A DNA stretch of 64,000 bases from Conoideocrella luteorostrata (taxonomy: Eukaryota; Ascomycota; Sordariomycetes; Hypocreales; Clavicipitaceae), in assembly GCA_032433595.1 (NCBI GenBank), contig JASWJB010000046.1, positions 62,001 to 126,000 on the forward strand, given 5' to 3'. A model generated the notes under the pieces. That model worked only from the letters and a program-made list of their open reading frames with translations, was not told where the DNA came from and made no database searches. This document shows positions 35,607 through 46,488 of this stretch, piece by piece. The position numbers and the translations under genes are program-made. Position 1 is the stretch's first letter, and each line of letters opens with the position of its first letter.

Positions 35607-37513
35607 TCAGGTCTCTGACGTCTGACTGGAAAGGGCCGCTGCAACCAATATGCCAGCCCCCGTAATGCCTCCGTCGTGACACGGCATCATTGCCACGGAG
35701 AGTTGCGAGTCGGCTCCCAATTTCCTGTGTACCAGTTGATCTACAAAGTGCTGGCAGTCTGCCAAGTAGTCCTGAAAGTGAACAATACAACCCCCGGTGT
35801 AGCCCACGCCTAGTTCGCGAATACCCGATGGCGCCACCGAGTTCAGCTCCTCTGAAGGGAACTCTCCTCCGAGCGTGAGCAAGGCAATAATGGCTGCCGC
35901 TATAATGCCGGCGGCTCGCACCTCAATGGCTTTTGCTATGCGATATAACGACTCGGCATGGTGCTCTGTCCAGGCAAAGTCAGAATTCGGTGATATCGAG
36001 AATTCATGCTTCAATTTTGACAGGAGAGCAGCCGGCTGCAACGGCTTGAAGTGGCTCAGAAAAGTCGTCGTGAGGCTGTCCTGCTTCAAAAGTTTCGAAG
36101 GCAGTGATGCTCGTGAAATTTTGAGTGTGTTGGTCAGGTAGTCGATCAACATTATTCTTCCAAGTTCCCCAAGATATCGGCCGGCCGTCATGTACTCGAG
36201 TGGCTGAAACCCAGGCTGCTCATTCTGCGCGCTCAATTCATCGTCCCATGCGTTAATCAAGCCCAATTCTCGCATCGGTGGCGCTGTTCCATTTACGCTC
36301 CACTCCGTGTTGACTGCTATTTTGGCATCGTCTATCTTCTCGCCGGGCAAGACATTGACGTTCCGGGGCCGTTTGCTAGGGTGAAGCAGACTCAATTTGA
36401 CGGGAATAGTAGCATTACTGCCAGTACCCAAAATGAGCCCCATGGTTGCACGACGGTGGGCCACGCCGTCACAGTTGAAGATGAAGGAGACGAGGGTAGA
36501 GACAGAGTCGTTGGCGACGGCAGCAACGTAGATGGGCGGAAGACTGGCTTCCTTGCACTTTTCATATGCGCTTTTAAGACGAGCCCCAAGATCGACATTG
36601 GAAGGAATAGCAAAGCCCTTGCCCATGGACGTTATAATGGCCGTTTCTAGAGAAGGCTGCTCCACTGGGAAGCTGAACGTGATGCCCAGCGGCAAGGGTG
36701 CGTCACCGGGGAGGTCAAATGTCTTGCATCCTTCCTGTACAACCTCAGCCATACATTTTCCGATCCAAAGAAATAAGCTTTCGGCATTATCGTATTTCAG
36801 ATGGTTCGAAATTGGCCAAGACTTTTCCAGATGCCGTTGCAGTCGGCCTGCAGGCGACGTTGTCGCACAGTGGCCATTGATGCTGGTACCATGAGCGGTA
36901 CGTGTCCCATTCATTCCATTAGCACCGTTAGGCCTCTTGATGTCACTTCTCCCAATACCGTCAGATTCGCCTTTGAGCAGTTCTACAAAGCCAACTCGCA
37001 AGTTGGTCCCGCCACTAGATTTCATTCGTTAGTTAAGCATAGGTGATTACGCCGCATTAACATTATGTAAGTGCTTACATGTCGATAGCAAGGTATCTAG
37101 ACAAAACATATGTTAGCTTACGGAGCATGATCCAGGCCGTTCAGCACACAGCGCTTCTTCGGGACGGGATGGGACGGGATGGGACTGGATGGGACGGGAT
37201 AGGATGGTACTGGGTTCGACGTGAGAGAGAACGAGCAAGCGTTGGTTGGACATTGGGCACCATCCGAGACTTGCCAAGTGACAGAGAGCGACCGGAAGGG
37301 CCCAGAAACTCACCGTCCACGGCCATGGTTTGCAACTGGACGCAAAATGGATTCCGAGATGGGAGTCGGCAAAAATTGGATGAGGGACTCAGCAGAGAGC
37401 TGCAGGAAGTTATGCAGAAACCGGTTGGAAAGTGCATGGCACGTGTCAATATCGATGCGCATGGGCTGCAGAAAGGCGTCCAGCAGAACCGCTGGCTCTG
37501 GAGGCGAGCCCAT
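35607..37513 (-). CDS. Atypical hexokinase-family protein (HxkC/XprF-like)
   Basis: Predicted 541 aa in three exons: 37314-37513, 37079-37096 (18 nt), 35607-37014. Introns are 217 nt (with an internal 10-nt tandem repeat) and 64 nt. The tiny exon encodes the end of YLAID and is required to make RYLAIDIGGTNLRVGF, the phosphate-1 motif of hexokinases. Start ATG 37513 (MGSPPEPAVLL). Other family marks: FLWIGKCMAEVV, ITFSFPVEQPSLETAI followed by GKGF, the region with the catalytic Asp in VANDSVSTLVSF, LILGTGSNATI, and NTEWSVNG. Several positions differ from yeast Hxk2 and glucokinase: the canonical NDTVGTL is NDSVSTL and GTGTNA is GTGSNA; the loop around residues 100-130 holds an insertion rich in Asn, Gly and Thr. 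In Aspergillus, HxkC and XprF are such proteins without detectable kinase activity and act in regulation of secreted protease and death. Enzyme activity here is therefore doubtful. Confidence 0.88.
37162..37201. repeat. Four-unit 10-nt tandem repeat in hexokinase intron 1
   Basis: Four copies of GGGACGGGAT (one with a C-to-T-like change) lie inside the 217-nt intron of the hexokinase-like gene. G-rich on the plus strand, so the pre-mRNA strand is C-rich. Confidence 0.85.
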
Positions 37514-38752
37514 GATGGATGACAAAGGCAGGATCTCCCCGGCTAGCTAGCGTGGGAAGGAGGAGAAGAAGAAGTAACGAACGAAGTGGAAATTAGTCAA
37601 GTCGCTGGCTCGCCCAAGGGTGGGAGATAAGATTCATGTTCACACAACACGACGCCACGAATGCGCGAAGAAAGCCTGGTTGGTTGGATGGATATGGATA
37701 TAATTGCAGTCGGCACGATAGGCTACTTGCCCCCAAATGCCAGGAGCAACGGCAGCGGCGGGCAAGTATAAATACGTGACGGAGAATTCGAAGGCCCCAT
37801 GCCCGTCATTCTGGAATTCTGGAGAAGTTGGATTGCGACAGAGTCACCACTGGGTGTAAGCAAATCACCCCTGTGGACGATCCGCCAACAAAGCGGGGAT
37901 AGTGAAGTGGCCGGAGGTGAAGGGGTGAAGGACTGATTCATTGCAGGAGATGGACGGGCGGCAACGAACTGGCACAAAATCAATTATAATTAGTCGCAAG
38001 CCGTAACAAGAGGGGTCCCTAGGGGTGCTTGGGCGCCTTAAGTTCATCGATGCAACGTGGGACCGGTGCAAAACCCGTATGAATATTCAAATGCAAAAGG
38101 ACCAGACAATACGGAGTACGACGTACATTCATTGACTGCCAGACGTCAATCGCGGATAACATCCGACGGGCAATTCTGCCGTAATGAGTACAAATATAAC
38201 TACCCCGTACTAGTACACTGCAGTTAGCACTATTGGCAGTCCTTGGGGGGAAAAAAAAAATGAAGCAGACGTTTCTTCCTTTGATGCCATCGAAGTGGCC
38301 TCATCGGCCCCACATCCACATCCAGATTCATCCAGCGTCTGCCAAAGTTTTGTCTCCCATTCCCGCCGCACAGCATCATTCATCGGCTGTCCACTACGCA
38401 CCCCGACCGCTACGCAAGCTGTCACGAAAACTGCCCAGCTCTGTTGCACTCTCCTCTCCACCGATCCCCAATCACCCGACCACCAAGGCATCGCTTCCTA
38501 ACTATCCACTTGCTCTTTGCAGCAGGTAGCATCCCCTTGTGCGGCCAAGGGTACTATCGCCTAGCGTGACTAGCCAGTCTGGTGACGAGAACGGACGACG
38601 ACGACATATTGCGAAACCGCCACTCCCCCGAGCCGCACTCACCGGCTGTGTACATCTCTACGGCGACAAAGGCGCACGCACGCCTGCACTGGTCTCAACC
38701 CGCTATCCACGCCACGATCCACGACCACGCACACGAACAACGCTTCTAAACC
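37514..38752. other. Divergent promoter region, hexokinase and GILT genes
   Basis: 1.2 kb between two divergent start codons. One TACGGAGT copy near 38112, an A9 run near 38252. No gene supported. Confidence 0.45.
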
Positions 38753-39755
38753 ATGTATGAAAAAGGAAGCCCGATCCAGGATCTCCCCAGCCAAAGACAG
38801 CATTCACCGTCCATGTCGCCTCTTGCCCGCCTTCGCAGATTTCTAGTTCCTGCTTTGGCTGTTCTGCTACTTTTCCTGCTCTTTGATAGCTTTTACGGCC
38901 CATCCACTCGATATGGCTTCAACAAGCTACACACAACAGATCTGGTACCCCTGGAGGCTCATATTATTAGTAAATGCCCAGATACCAGGGTACGTGCATC
39001 AGCATTATATAAACTAAGCAATCACTTCTCGAAACGTAGATACTGATCGTTTGTTTGTTTATTGTCCAGGATGCTTTGAAGGAGTTGATTCTCCCGGCCA
39101 TGCAGCGAGTCCATGACAAGGTTGACTTCAAACTGAACTACATTGGAACGTAAGTGACGTGCATCTACTCCGTACGAACTTCCTACTTCATATAGCCTGG
39201 AGACTAATAAAACAACTCCACTAATGATAGTCCAACCGCTGACGACGGAGTCGACTGCAAGCATGGCCCATCCGAATGCATGGGAAATATCATCGAGCTT
39301 TGCGTTCGGGAGTTGTATCCCGACCCAAAGATCAACCTCGGATTCATAATGTGCTTGACGAAAGACTACAGCCATATTCCTGATAGAGCTCTGGTTGAAG
39401 ACTGTGCCCTGGAGCACGCCATCGACATCAAGGCCATCAACGAGTGCGCCACAAAGGACGACGGAGCACACGGCATGGAGTTGCTGCGAAAAAGTATAGA
39501 TCGAACGGCAGGGGTGAGTCCCGTACCCAGGATCGGTCATCCCGAGGCAACTCTTTCATGCTATACCTACATGGAGGATATTGAAAATTCTTGGCTAACT
39601 TATAGACGCAGGCCAACGTAAGTGTCAGCTGTACCATCAGGTTGAACAACGAAATCTATTGCATTCGCGACAATGGCGAATGGAAGGATTGTCCCCACGG
39701 CCCTGGTGTCAATGATCTCGTCATAGCTATTGAGAAGCTGTACCGCTCTTCTTAA
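38753..39755 (+). CDS. GILT-like thiol reductase family protein, single-Cys active site
   Basis: Predicted 249 aa in four exons: 38753-38989, 39070-39149, 39231-39513, 39606-39755; introns 80, 81 and 92 nt with donors GTACGT, GTAAGT, GTGAGT. GILT proteins (gamma-interferon-inducible lysosomal thiol reductase family) reduce disulfides in acidic compartments through a CxxC centre. Seen: a cytoplasmic start, a signal anchor (LVPALAVLLLFLLFDSFYG) at about residues 31-50, the thioredoxin-like strand ending SKCPDTRDALKELILPAMQ, then IGTPTADDGVDCKHGPSECMGNIIELC, which carries the GILT CxHGxxECxGNxxE signature. Later cysteines follow the family spacing. The position of the CxxC motif reads C-P-D-T, with no second cysteine there. 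The 3' end overlaps the DcpS coding sequence on the other strand by 29 nt. Location is probably vacuole or secretory pathway, by inference. Confidence 0.88.
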
Positions 39756-40856
39756 GTGGTGCATATATCTCCGTCCACAACTCGCTCGCCTCCCCGAGGG
39801 TATAAGTCATTGATACGGCATCCATACCTGTCTCATCGTTTCCCCCCATTACTTTAAGCGTCTCGATTATGCTATCCAGTCCGACAGCTTTGCCGGTGGC
39901 TTGCGTGGCGCCGGCTTCAAGTGCCACGTGCACAACATGAATGTGGAAATGGTAATATGTTGGCTGGTAGTGCACATATAATTTCAGCTGATCAGGTTCA
40001 ATGGTCGGATATGTCTTGACAGTCGCTGAGAGGACCTTGTCCTTCATATGCTGCAGCCAGGGAATGTGCTTCTTGTTGAGATCTCGAAGGGACCAAATAT
40101 CACGTCGTTCCACAATTGCCAGCAAGTGCAGCGCATCAAGGGTGCTGCGATCCCAGTTGAGGTCCGGCAAGAGAAGGAATCCCTCATCGCCCGCCTCACC
40201 AAGCTTGGTCCTGTAGATGACATCTTCTACCTCGGTACGGCCCTCAATGATGTTGAATACCCAGTTTAGCCGTCCCTCGTCTCGTTTGCTCTGCATATAC
40301 GGTCTGATCTTGTTCTTATATATCTCTGGTGTTTCCGTTACGAACCGAACATGCTGCTTGCTGTATTTCTTGATGTGTGATTCTGTGCATGGATAAATCA
40401 AGTTGATTTTGAGGTCGGCGAAGAAGCCAACTTGATCTTTGGTGGACTGTTGTCCCTTCTCCTCCTCATTTTCCTCGGCCGCGCCCATGCGTGCCATACT
40501 CCAGCTGTAAATGTCATTGGCACCAAGATTCTTCAATTTTGAGAGAGACAAGGGCAATCGGCCCAGATATGCCTCCGACGTCGGGAAGGGGGCTCGTTCG
40601 ACGACCAGCAAGGCAGGTTGCCTGTCAATAGTACCGTACATGGAGGTTCTACGACCAGCCTGGTCTATTCAAATTGCCATTGCCATTGCCATTAGTTTCA
40701 TGATTCCCAGAGGCGAAACCCGAAAAACAAATATCCAAAAAAAAAAAAATAAATAAATAAACGGAAGCCCCTACCAACCTACCTACCTTGGTTGAGAACC
40801 CTTTCCAGCTGGAATTTCGGCACCAGCGCCTCCGCTCTGGCGTTGAGGTCGGTCAT
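39727..40856 (-). CDS. dcs1: Scavenger mRNA decapping enzyme DcpS/DCS1 (HIT family)
   Basis: Predicted 335 aa in two exons, 40787-40856 and 39727-40664; the 122-nt intron has donor GTAGGT, an A11 run on the plus strand and CAATGG repeats. Start ATG 40856 (MTDLNARAEALV). The joint gives LNQDQAGRRTSMYGTI. DcpS hydrolyses the m7GpppN cap left after 3'-to-5' mRNA decay, releasing m7GMP. Seen: the N-terminal swapped domain with LIYPCTESHIKKYSKQ, the hinge, LLLPDLNWD for cap binding, IWSLRDLNKKHIPWL, and the histidine triad YYHFHIHVVHV with the central histidine as nucleophile. Length fits yeast Dcs1 (about 350 aa). Its last 29 coding bases are antisense to the end of the GILT gene. Confidence 0.95.
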
Positions 40857-42192
40857 TGTAGCAGGGATTGGGCTGCTATTGTGTGAGCCAGCACAGTAGG
40901 AAGATGCTGCTCGTTGTTTTGCTCTTTTTGGAGGAGAATGAATTGCCTTGATTTGGTGCTTGGGGTTGGTGTACGGGACGGCTCGATATCGACCTGGTTG
41001 AGTTGCATGTACTGGTTAACTACCAAAGGACAATAGGACGGGCGAGCGTGAAATCTACGATCTACCCCTCCAGCCCCGCGCCGCTGTGGGGGGAGTCGGT
41101 GTGTTAGTTACCCGCTGGCCAGTCAACCGGTTAGTTACTTACTTACTTGATAAAACAGCAGAATTGCCTGTACCATCTAAGCACCGTCGCCCAATACCTC
41201 ATTAGGACGCTAGAGTAGATATTGATACTGCTGCATAGCTTGAAATTGTCGTCCTCGTGATATTGGAGGCATAACGGACAGTCAACTTGTTACGAGACGT
41301 TCAAGGCTAGATAGATAGGTACCACTTGGGAAACGGGCAAACTGGCCTGACATATCGGTTGCGGCTGTGGTCTTAATCTACTGAGAAACTCCGTAATTAA
41401 ACCCCATTTCACAATGTTCTCTATCTATTATATAGCATTCACAGCACTTGGATGAGCACCACAGAAGTGACTTATACTCATAGGAAAGTATCCATTTGGT
41501 ATCTAAACTACGTAAGTAAATCAGGAGCATGTGCCTCCCCTCGTATGAACTATGTCTAGGTAAGTACTGCCTTGTACAGGCCATGAAATATGTTTTCGAA
41601 TCTCCAAGCAATTGAGCTCGCTTTGGTTGCTGTCGGAAGCAAACCTTTCGCAGCATAATTACGAGCCTCGGCAAATATCGCCACCGAGTAAGGTGTGTCA
41701 AGTATCAAACATTAGAAGCCGACCATAGTCTCCATTCTCCTTTTTCGTGCCTTTTCTGAACCTTGGTGCAAGATCACCTGGGTGCGTGTGTTGGCCGGCA
41801 CTCGAATCATGGAGAGAAGACCACGCGATCGGGTATAGATAAGCAATTACGATTAGTCGCATCTCATTCGTCTCGTCAAAATTCGCTCGCGTGCATGCAG
41901 AGCGGCCCACTATTAGGATATGGTATCAAGAATGTGGTCGCTAGGAAGTCATACGCTCGCTCATTCGTCGTGATGTGTATGTAAAGCTGTTGATTTCGTT
42001 GGAAGGATAGTATGTACGTTGCCCAGCGATCCCGTGTAAAACACAAATTAACAGATTTGAAGCTGTGAAAAAATGGGCCGAAGGCAATATGCGCTGTGAG
42101 CAGGTCCATATATACATGGTGAATACCGCAGCCCACGATTGTGAGATTCTGGTGTGTTTTACTTTCGTTTTTCCCTTTGTGCATTCTGATCT
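40857..42192. other. Intergenic, DcpS 5' side
   Basis: 1.3 kb between two minus-strand genes. One ACTCCGTA copy near 41388. AT-rich around 41390-41560, but with no transposon-like ends. No gene supported. Confidence 0.4.
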
Positions 42193-44025
42193 TCATGACA
42201 CGCTTGTTGGTGCAATCCGTCCAGGGCTTGATGCTGATTCTGTGGAGCCATCGCCATCAATTGTCTTTCTCCAGTGTTCTGGAAGGCAGACACAGACCAA
42301 CGGGAATGCCTTCATCTCTCCTTGGGCTTCCGGGGACTCTTCGCGAATCCCCGAGGTGTTTGAGACGCCGCTGTCTCTCTGGTTTTGTCGTCGGGCCTCC
42401 CACTCCTCTGCTCGGCCATCCAGCATTATGCCAGTGGCCCATCCGTCGTCCCAAATGCCGACCACTTTTATCATGTCGCCACGCTCCAAGGCAAACTCGT
42501 CCGCAGCACGAGGCTGATACGCCCAGAGAACAGCCACCTTATCAGATGGATGGATGTCGTCTTGAGAATAGTAGTCTTTGAAAAAGGGAAGCTGTTCGGA
42601 TTGCTGGCTGGCCATACCGAGCGGCGAAGAGTAGCCACCACTACCGGGTGACTGAGGTCCTTCACTTGCGAGCATGGAACCGCTTGACAATGAACCGTGT
42701 CTTCTAGAGGTAGGTGGAGGGCGCAAAACGCCACCACGCTCAGGACTTTCGCCATACTCATCGGAAGACGACTGAGTGTCTGTTCCTTTGCTGCGACCAC
42801 CCATGAATACGGGTGCCCCGCCGTTTCCACTGCGCTGTGTCGGTGAGCCGCCAGAATGGCCTTCCAACGCCGCCATGCGGGCCACGCGACCACCAGGAAG
42901 GACTTCGTATCCCTCTGGTGCAGCCTGCTTCGTTTGCGACATCATCGTGCCTTTTCTGGCAGGTGATGGCTGATTGAAAATGCTACCCTGCTGGCTTCCA
43001 GGTCGGCGTCTCATAGAGCGAAGGCAGAAAAACAAAAGGATGGCTACGAGGGCCACTGCGGCAATACACCCGATGACAATACCTGCGATAGCACCACCAC
43101 TCAACTTGTTTCCGCCGTTGTTGTTGTTAATGGGACTTTCCGGCGTTGCGGTTGGCGTGGATGTCGACGTCGCGGTCGGGGCAGGAAAGGTCATGGTTGC
43201 GGTTATCCTTGGGAGCTTGACGCCCTCGCAGCGCTTCTCTGCATTCGCATTGTAGCAGCAAGTGTCGGTTGAGTTCGTGCCTCCGGCAGCGCAGTAAGCG
43301 CAGAGTCCAATGGTGCTGTTGCCGAACCCGCAGTTATCGGCCTCGTTGCTGTATCCGGCAATGCACTTCCCAGTAAGCGCCTCTTCGGGGTTGGAGCAAG
43401 TTGCAAAGTCGGCTCGAATAAGCTTGCTAAGATCGGGACCTGGGTTAGAGCATAAGTCTTTATCAGCGGTGATATAAGCTTCGCTTTGAGCAAACTCCGC
43501 GCAGGTGTCGGCACATAACGGCCGTCTAGCGTCGCCCGTTAACGAGCAGGCGTTGATTGACTTCTGAACGAGTGTGTTGCATAGCATAGACGTAGTGTAT
43601 CGGGCGTACATGTTACTGGGATCTGTAAAATTAATATTGCCACAGCCAAACAAGCTTTGATATCTGTTATCTAATGTGAGCAAGTGCAGAAGACAGAGGG
43701 AATTGACGGCAGCTATCCTTACTTGTCTTTCACATAAGTTGTTTTCACATAAGTAGACAGTTGATAGTCAAAAGACGCAGTATCCGATACAAATTGTAAG
43801 AACGGACTAAATTCGCCAGGACGTCAGGTGCATCCGCCAAAAGTAGATGAGCTGCTCAACTTACTAGGTCTGTACCATGCCATTATTTGTGGTAATAGAG
43901 GCCGATTGAAAAGCAGGGCACGCGTTTGAGTTTTTTAACGATATGCATCCACCGCTGTTTTGCGCCGACGCCGAAGCTGGCAAAAGTGTGATAAGCGCGA
44001 GAGCAGCAAACCTTCGAGCTGACAT
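42193..44025 (-). CDS. Signal-peptide, Cys-rich, single-TM protein with cytoplasmic SH3 domain
   Basis: Predicted 571 aa in three exons: 43865-44025, 43723-43806, 42193-43663; introns 58 and 59 nt. The second acceptor is the CAG seven bases after a nearer TAG, because only this keeps YVKDKYQSLFGC in frame. Start ATG 44025; the first 22 residues (MSARRFAALALITLLPASASAQ) are a clear signal peptide. Residues about 25-250 form an extracellular part with many evenly spaced cysteines and a Ser/Thr/Pro-rich stalk. A Gly/Ala/Ile TM segment (GGAIAGIVIGCIAAVALVAI) is followed by RSMRRR. The tail is disordered and carries a C-terminal SH3 domain at about 457-546: AVLWAYQPRAADEFALERGD, then IWDDGWATGI and, after an insert of about 35 residues, FPLVCVCLPEHW. 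This is the general plan of the yeast Fus1 protein, needed for cell fusion, though I cannot show orthology. Signalling or polarity at the plasma membrane is the likely role. Confidence 0.87.
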
Positions 44026-46192
44026 GCTTTCTATACACACAGCCGCGCTGTTCTCGACATGCCGGCAGGGCCGTCTTCGCGTAGACTTGCGTCTGTGAGG
44101 GGAAGCCATTGTCTCCTTCTTCGGCACGCCAAGTGTACAGAAATTGAACTCTTTAAATACAAGGCTGCAGAGAAGATTGAAGGTTACGTGGTTGCCGACG
44201 AGCCATACAGTGAATATAGACGGGATCTGCTAATAACGGAAAACAGTGATAACAAGTTGACAGAGTAATGCTTTGTCGATGGAAATCCTAACCAAAAAAA
44301 AAAAAGAAAAAGAAAAGACGAGTTGGGAAAGGCTAGGTCGGATTGAAGTCCAAGATGGTTCGGTATCGTTGCCTTTGTTTCCGAATGTAGGTAAAGCCGC
44401 AAGACGCAAATGTGTTGCTCTTGGTTATCCGAGGCAGAATTGAAACGAGAGCGAACAACAAAAATGCGACTCTAGGACTGGGAAAAGAAGGAGAGAGGGG
44501 TTCAAAGATTAAAGGCCGTGGTCGAAAGCCAAACTGCAGCGAAAGTAATATGTGGGAAAGAACGTCGTGGAGACGGAATGAATCGTATGAAGAGAGAGGC
44601 AGGCGCTGAATAACGCGGCAAACAGGAGAAGACAGTGAACCTTTGAGGTTTTGGAGGCGAATCCACTGGTTGTAAGCACCGAGGCAAAAATTCGCAGACG
44701 ACGAGTAAGGTGGAGGAGTCGAGTCGAGTTGAGTCGCGAGACAAGGTCAGCGTGGCAGGTCGTTAGATATTAAGTGAGGCAGTAGATGAGGGATGGGTTG
44801 CTTGCTAGACGTCTTGGATCCCAAGAGAGAGGATGCAAAGGGCAGAGCCCAATGTGATGACGAGGAACCAGCAGCGAGGCCAAAACCAGCGCGATGGGAA
44901 ACCAGACACGAAATAGGGCAAGAAGGGAAGAAAAGAAAGCGAGAAGAAAAAGAAAGGAGGAGGGAATGAATGTGAGGGTGTGCGCACAGAAGCTTTCTGG
45001 AGAGGGAGTGGTGCGGGAGCCAGAAGAGGGCATTGGTGTTTTAGCCGACAGCGCGATATTGGCTGCATGTGGAGGCTGGCCAGCCGTTGCTCAGCTGCCA
45101 ACAGTGTTCCAGATACTCCGTACTTCACTACGGAGCCACTACAAACAATACTACTACGCCGCACCGTACCGCATTGCACCCAACCAGCTGCTCTACAGGG
45201 TGTGACGACAGCTGAGAGTCCTCTGGGTGTCCTCGACCTCCTCTGCTCTGCTCTGCTCTGCTCTGCTCTCCTCTCTCCTCTCCTCTCCTCCATCTCTCCC
45301 CTTCCTCGCTTGCACTGGATTTCCACAGCTACGCATCGACAACTAATTTGCATTACGGGTCACACTCTCAATGCTTCTTTCTGCGCTGTCTCTGCTGCCA
45401 CTTTCCCCTGCCTAATCCTTGCTCCCGGCACACAAACACAGCTAGGGGGTATCCATTCTTCTGGGGACCACAACCATCCACGACGCTTGTTTGCTCACGA
45501 ACCGCCTGGGGCCCTCGACAGGGAGCCTTGTCCACTCGCACCGGAAAGATGGAACCGCCTAGCCACCGACCAACCACTCGAGCTGTTGCGCGGTGTTGCG
45601 AGCTGCGTGAGGGCAGTCAACGGCGGCTCCTTTGTCCTGCAAGAGGCTGGCGTGGCTGTCTCAACCCTTGCCTGAGTCGTGCCCGTACCTGACATGAAGT
45701 GTGGCGTCTTGCCTCACTTGTCTGTACAAGATTCTGCGTGTTTCGCATAACACCAAGACATGTTGTACATGCAATAAGAACACAAAGAAAAGTCACCACA
45801 GCCAGCAATTTCGTCCCGTCACTTGTTTGTTGTTCCGCGACTGCCCAGAAACGGGTTGAGACGGACCCGTTGGGTTATTGGGGCTAGCAGGGAGTATCCG
45901 TCTGCTACTCCGTCTGTATTGTATTGTACTCAGAGAGGTACTCCGTAGAATCTATCCCTGATGCAGCCTTTGGGGCATTTTTGGCGAGCCTGAGCAATCT
46001 TGTGGAACAGGGACAGACAAGAATAGGCGGGTGATGATGCCAGGGGTCAAATACCTCCACACATTAACTAGCACAGCACACAACAGCATCTCTCTTGAAC
46101 GGAGCTGCATTGCTCTCTCTGCCTACAAGGGGAACCCACCCCCCCGAGCCTGCTTGTTTCCGATCGTCACTGGCTAATTCCAGCACACATTG
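44026..46192. other. 2.2 kb intergenic up to the transposon
   Basis: Upstream of the SH3 gene. A pyrimidine microsatellite (CTCTG and CTCTC units) runs about 45238-45300; ACTCCGTA copies lie near 45114 and 45937. A 231-codon plus frame (44980-45675) passes through the microsatellite and starts at GTG, so I do not accept it. Confidence 0.45.
45238..45300. repeat. CTCTG/CTCTC pyrimidine microsatellite
   Basis: Several TGCTC units followed by CTCTC and CTCCT units, read directly. Confidence 0.85.
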
Positions 46193-46201
46193 AAAAAATG
46201 C
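46193..46201. repeat. 9-bp target site duplication, left copy
   Basis: AAAAAATGC, identical to the copy right of the element. A perfect 9-mer at both borders of inverted repeats is strong evidence for transposition of a Mutator-type element. Confidence 0.9.
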
Positions 46202-46323
46202 GGGCAACCAAATATACCGGACTCGAAAACAAATACGCAGGTCGACCTAACCACAAGCATGCTAGGTACCCCACCCGCCAAGACAGGGGAGAAAGTACCT
46301 TCTAAGTTTTTGATCCCGTCACC
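46202..46323 (+). repeat. Left terminal inverted repeat of the transposon
   Basis: Pairs with 49117-49239 as reverse complement with about two differences. The outer base is immediately preceded by the 9-bp target duplication. Confidence 0.93.
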
Positions 46324-46394
46324 GGCCCCTGAACGCGTGCACGCTGCAGGCTGCTTTCAACGCCTTCAACCGGTCGCAACGGCATGCTCGCGAT

Positions 46395-46430
46395 GCACTT
46401 TTCAACGCACTTTTCAACGCACTTTTCAAC
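46395..46430 (+). repeat. Three 12-nt subterminal repeats in the transposon
   Basis: Three exact copies of GCACTTTTCAAC between the left inverted repeat and the transposase start; such subterminal repeats often serve as transposase binding sites, which here is inference. Confidence 0.85.
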
Positions 46431-46488
46431 GCATAACACATCACCAAAAGCCTCAACCTTGACCTAGTCTTTGGGCCCCGACCTTGTC

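Noticed and set aside
42065..42651. Plus-strand frames of about 90-150 codons over the 3' end of the SH3 gene
   Set aside because: They are shadows of the SH3-domain coding strand.
44980..45675. 231-codon plus-strand frame
   Set aside because: Starts at GTG, passes through a CTCTG microsatellite that stays open in several frames, and shows no domain.
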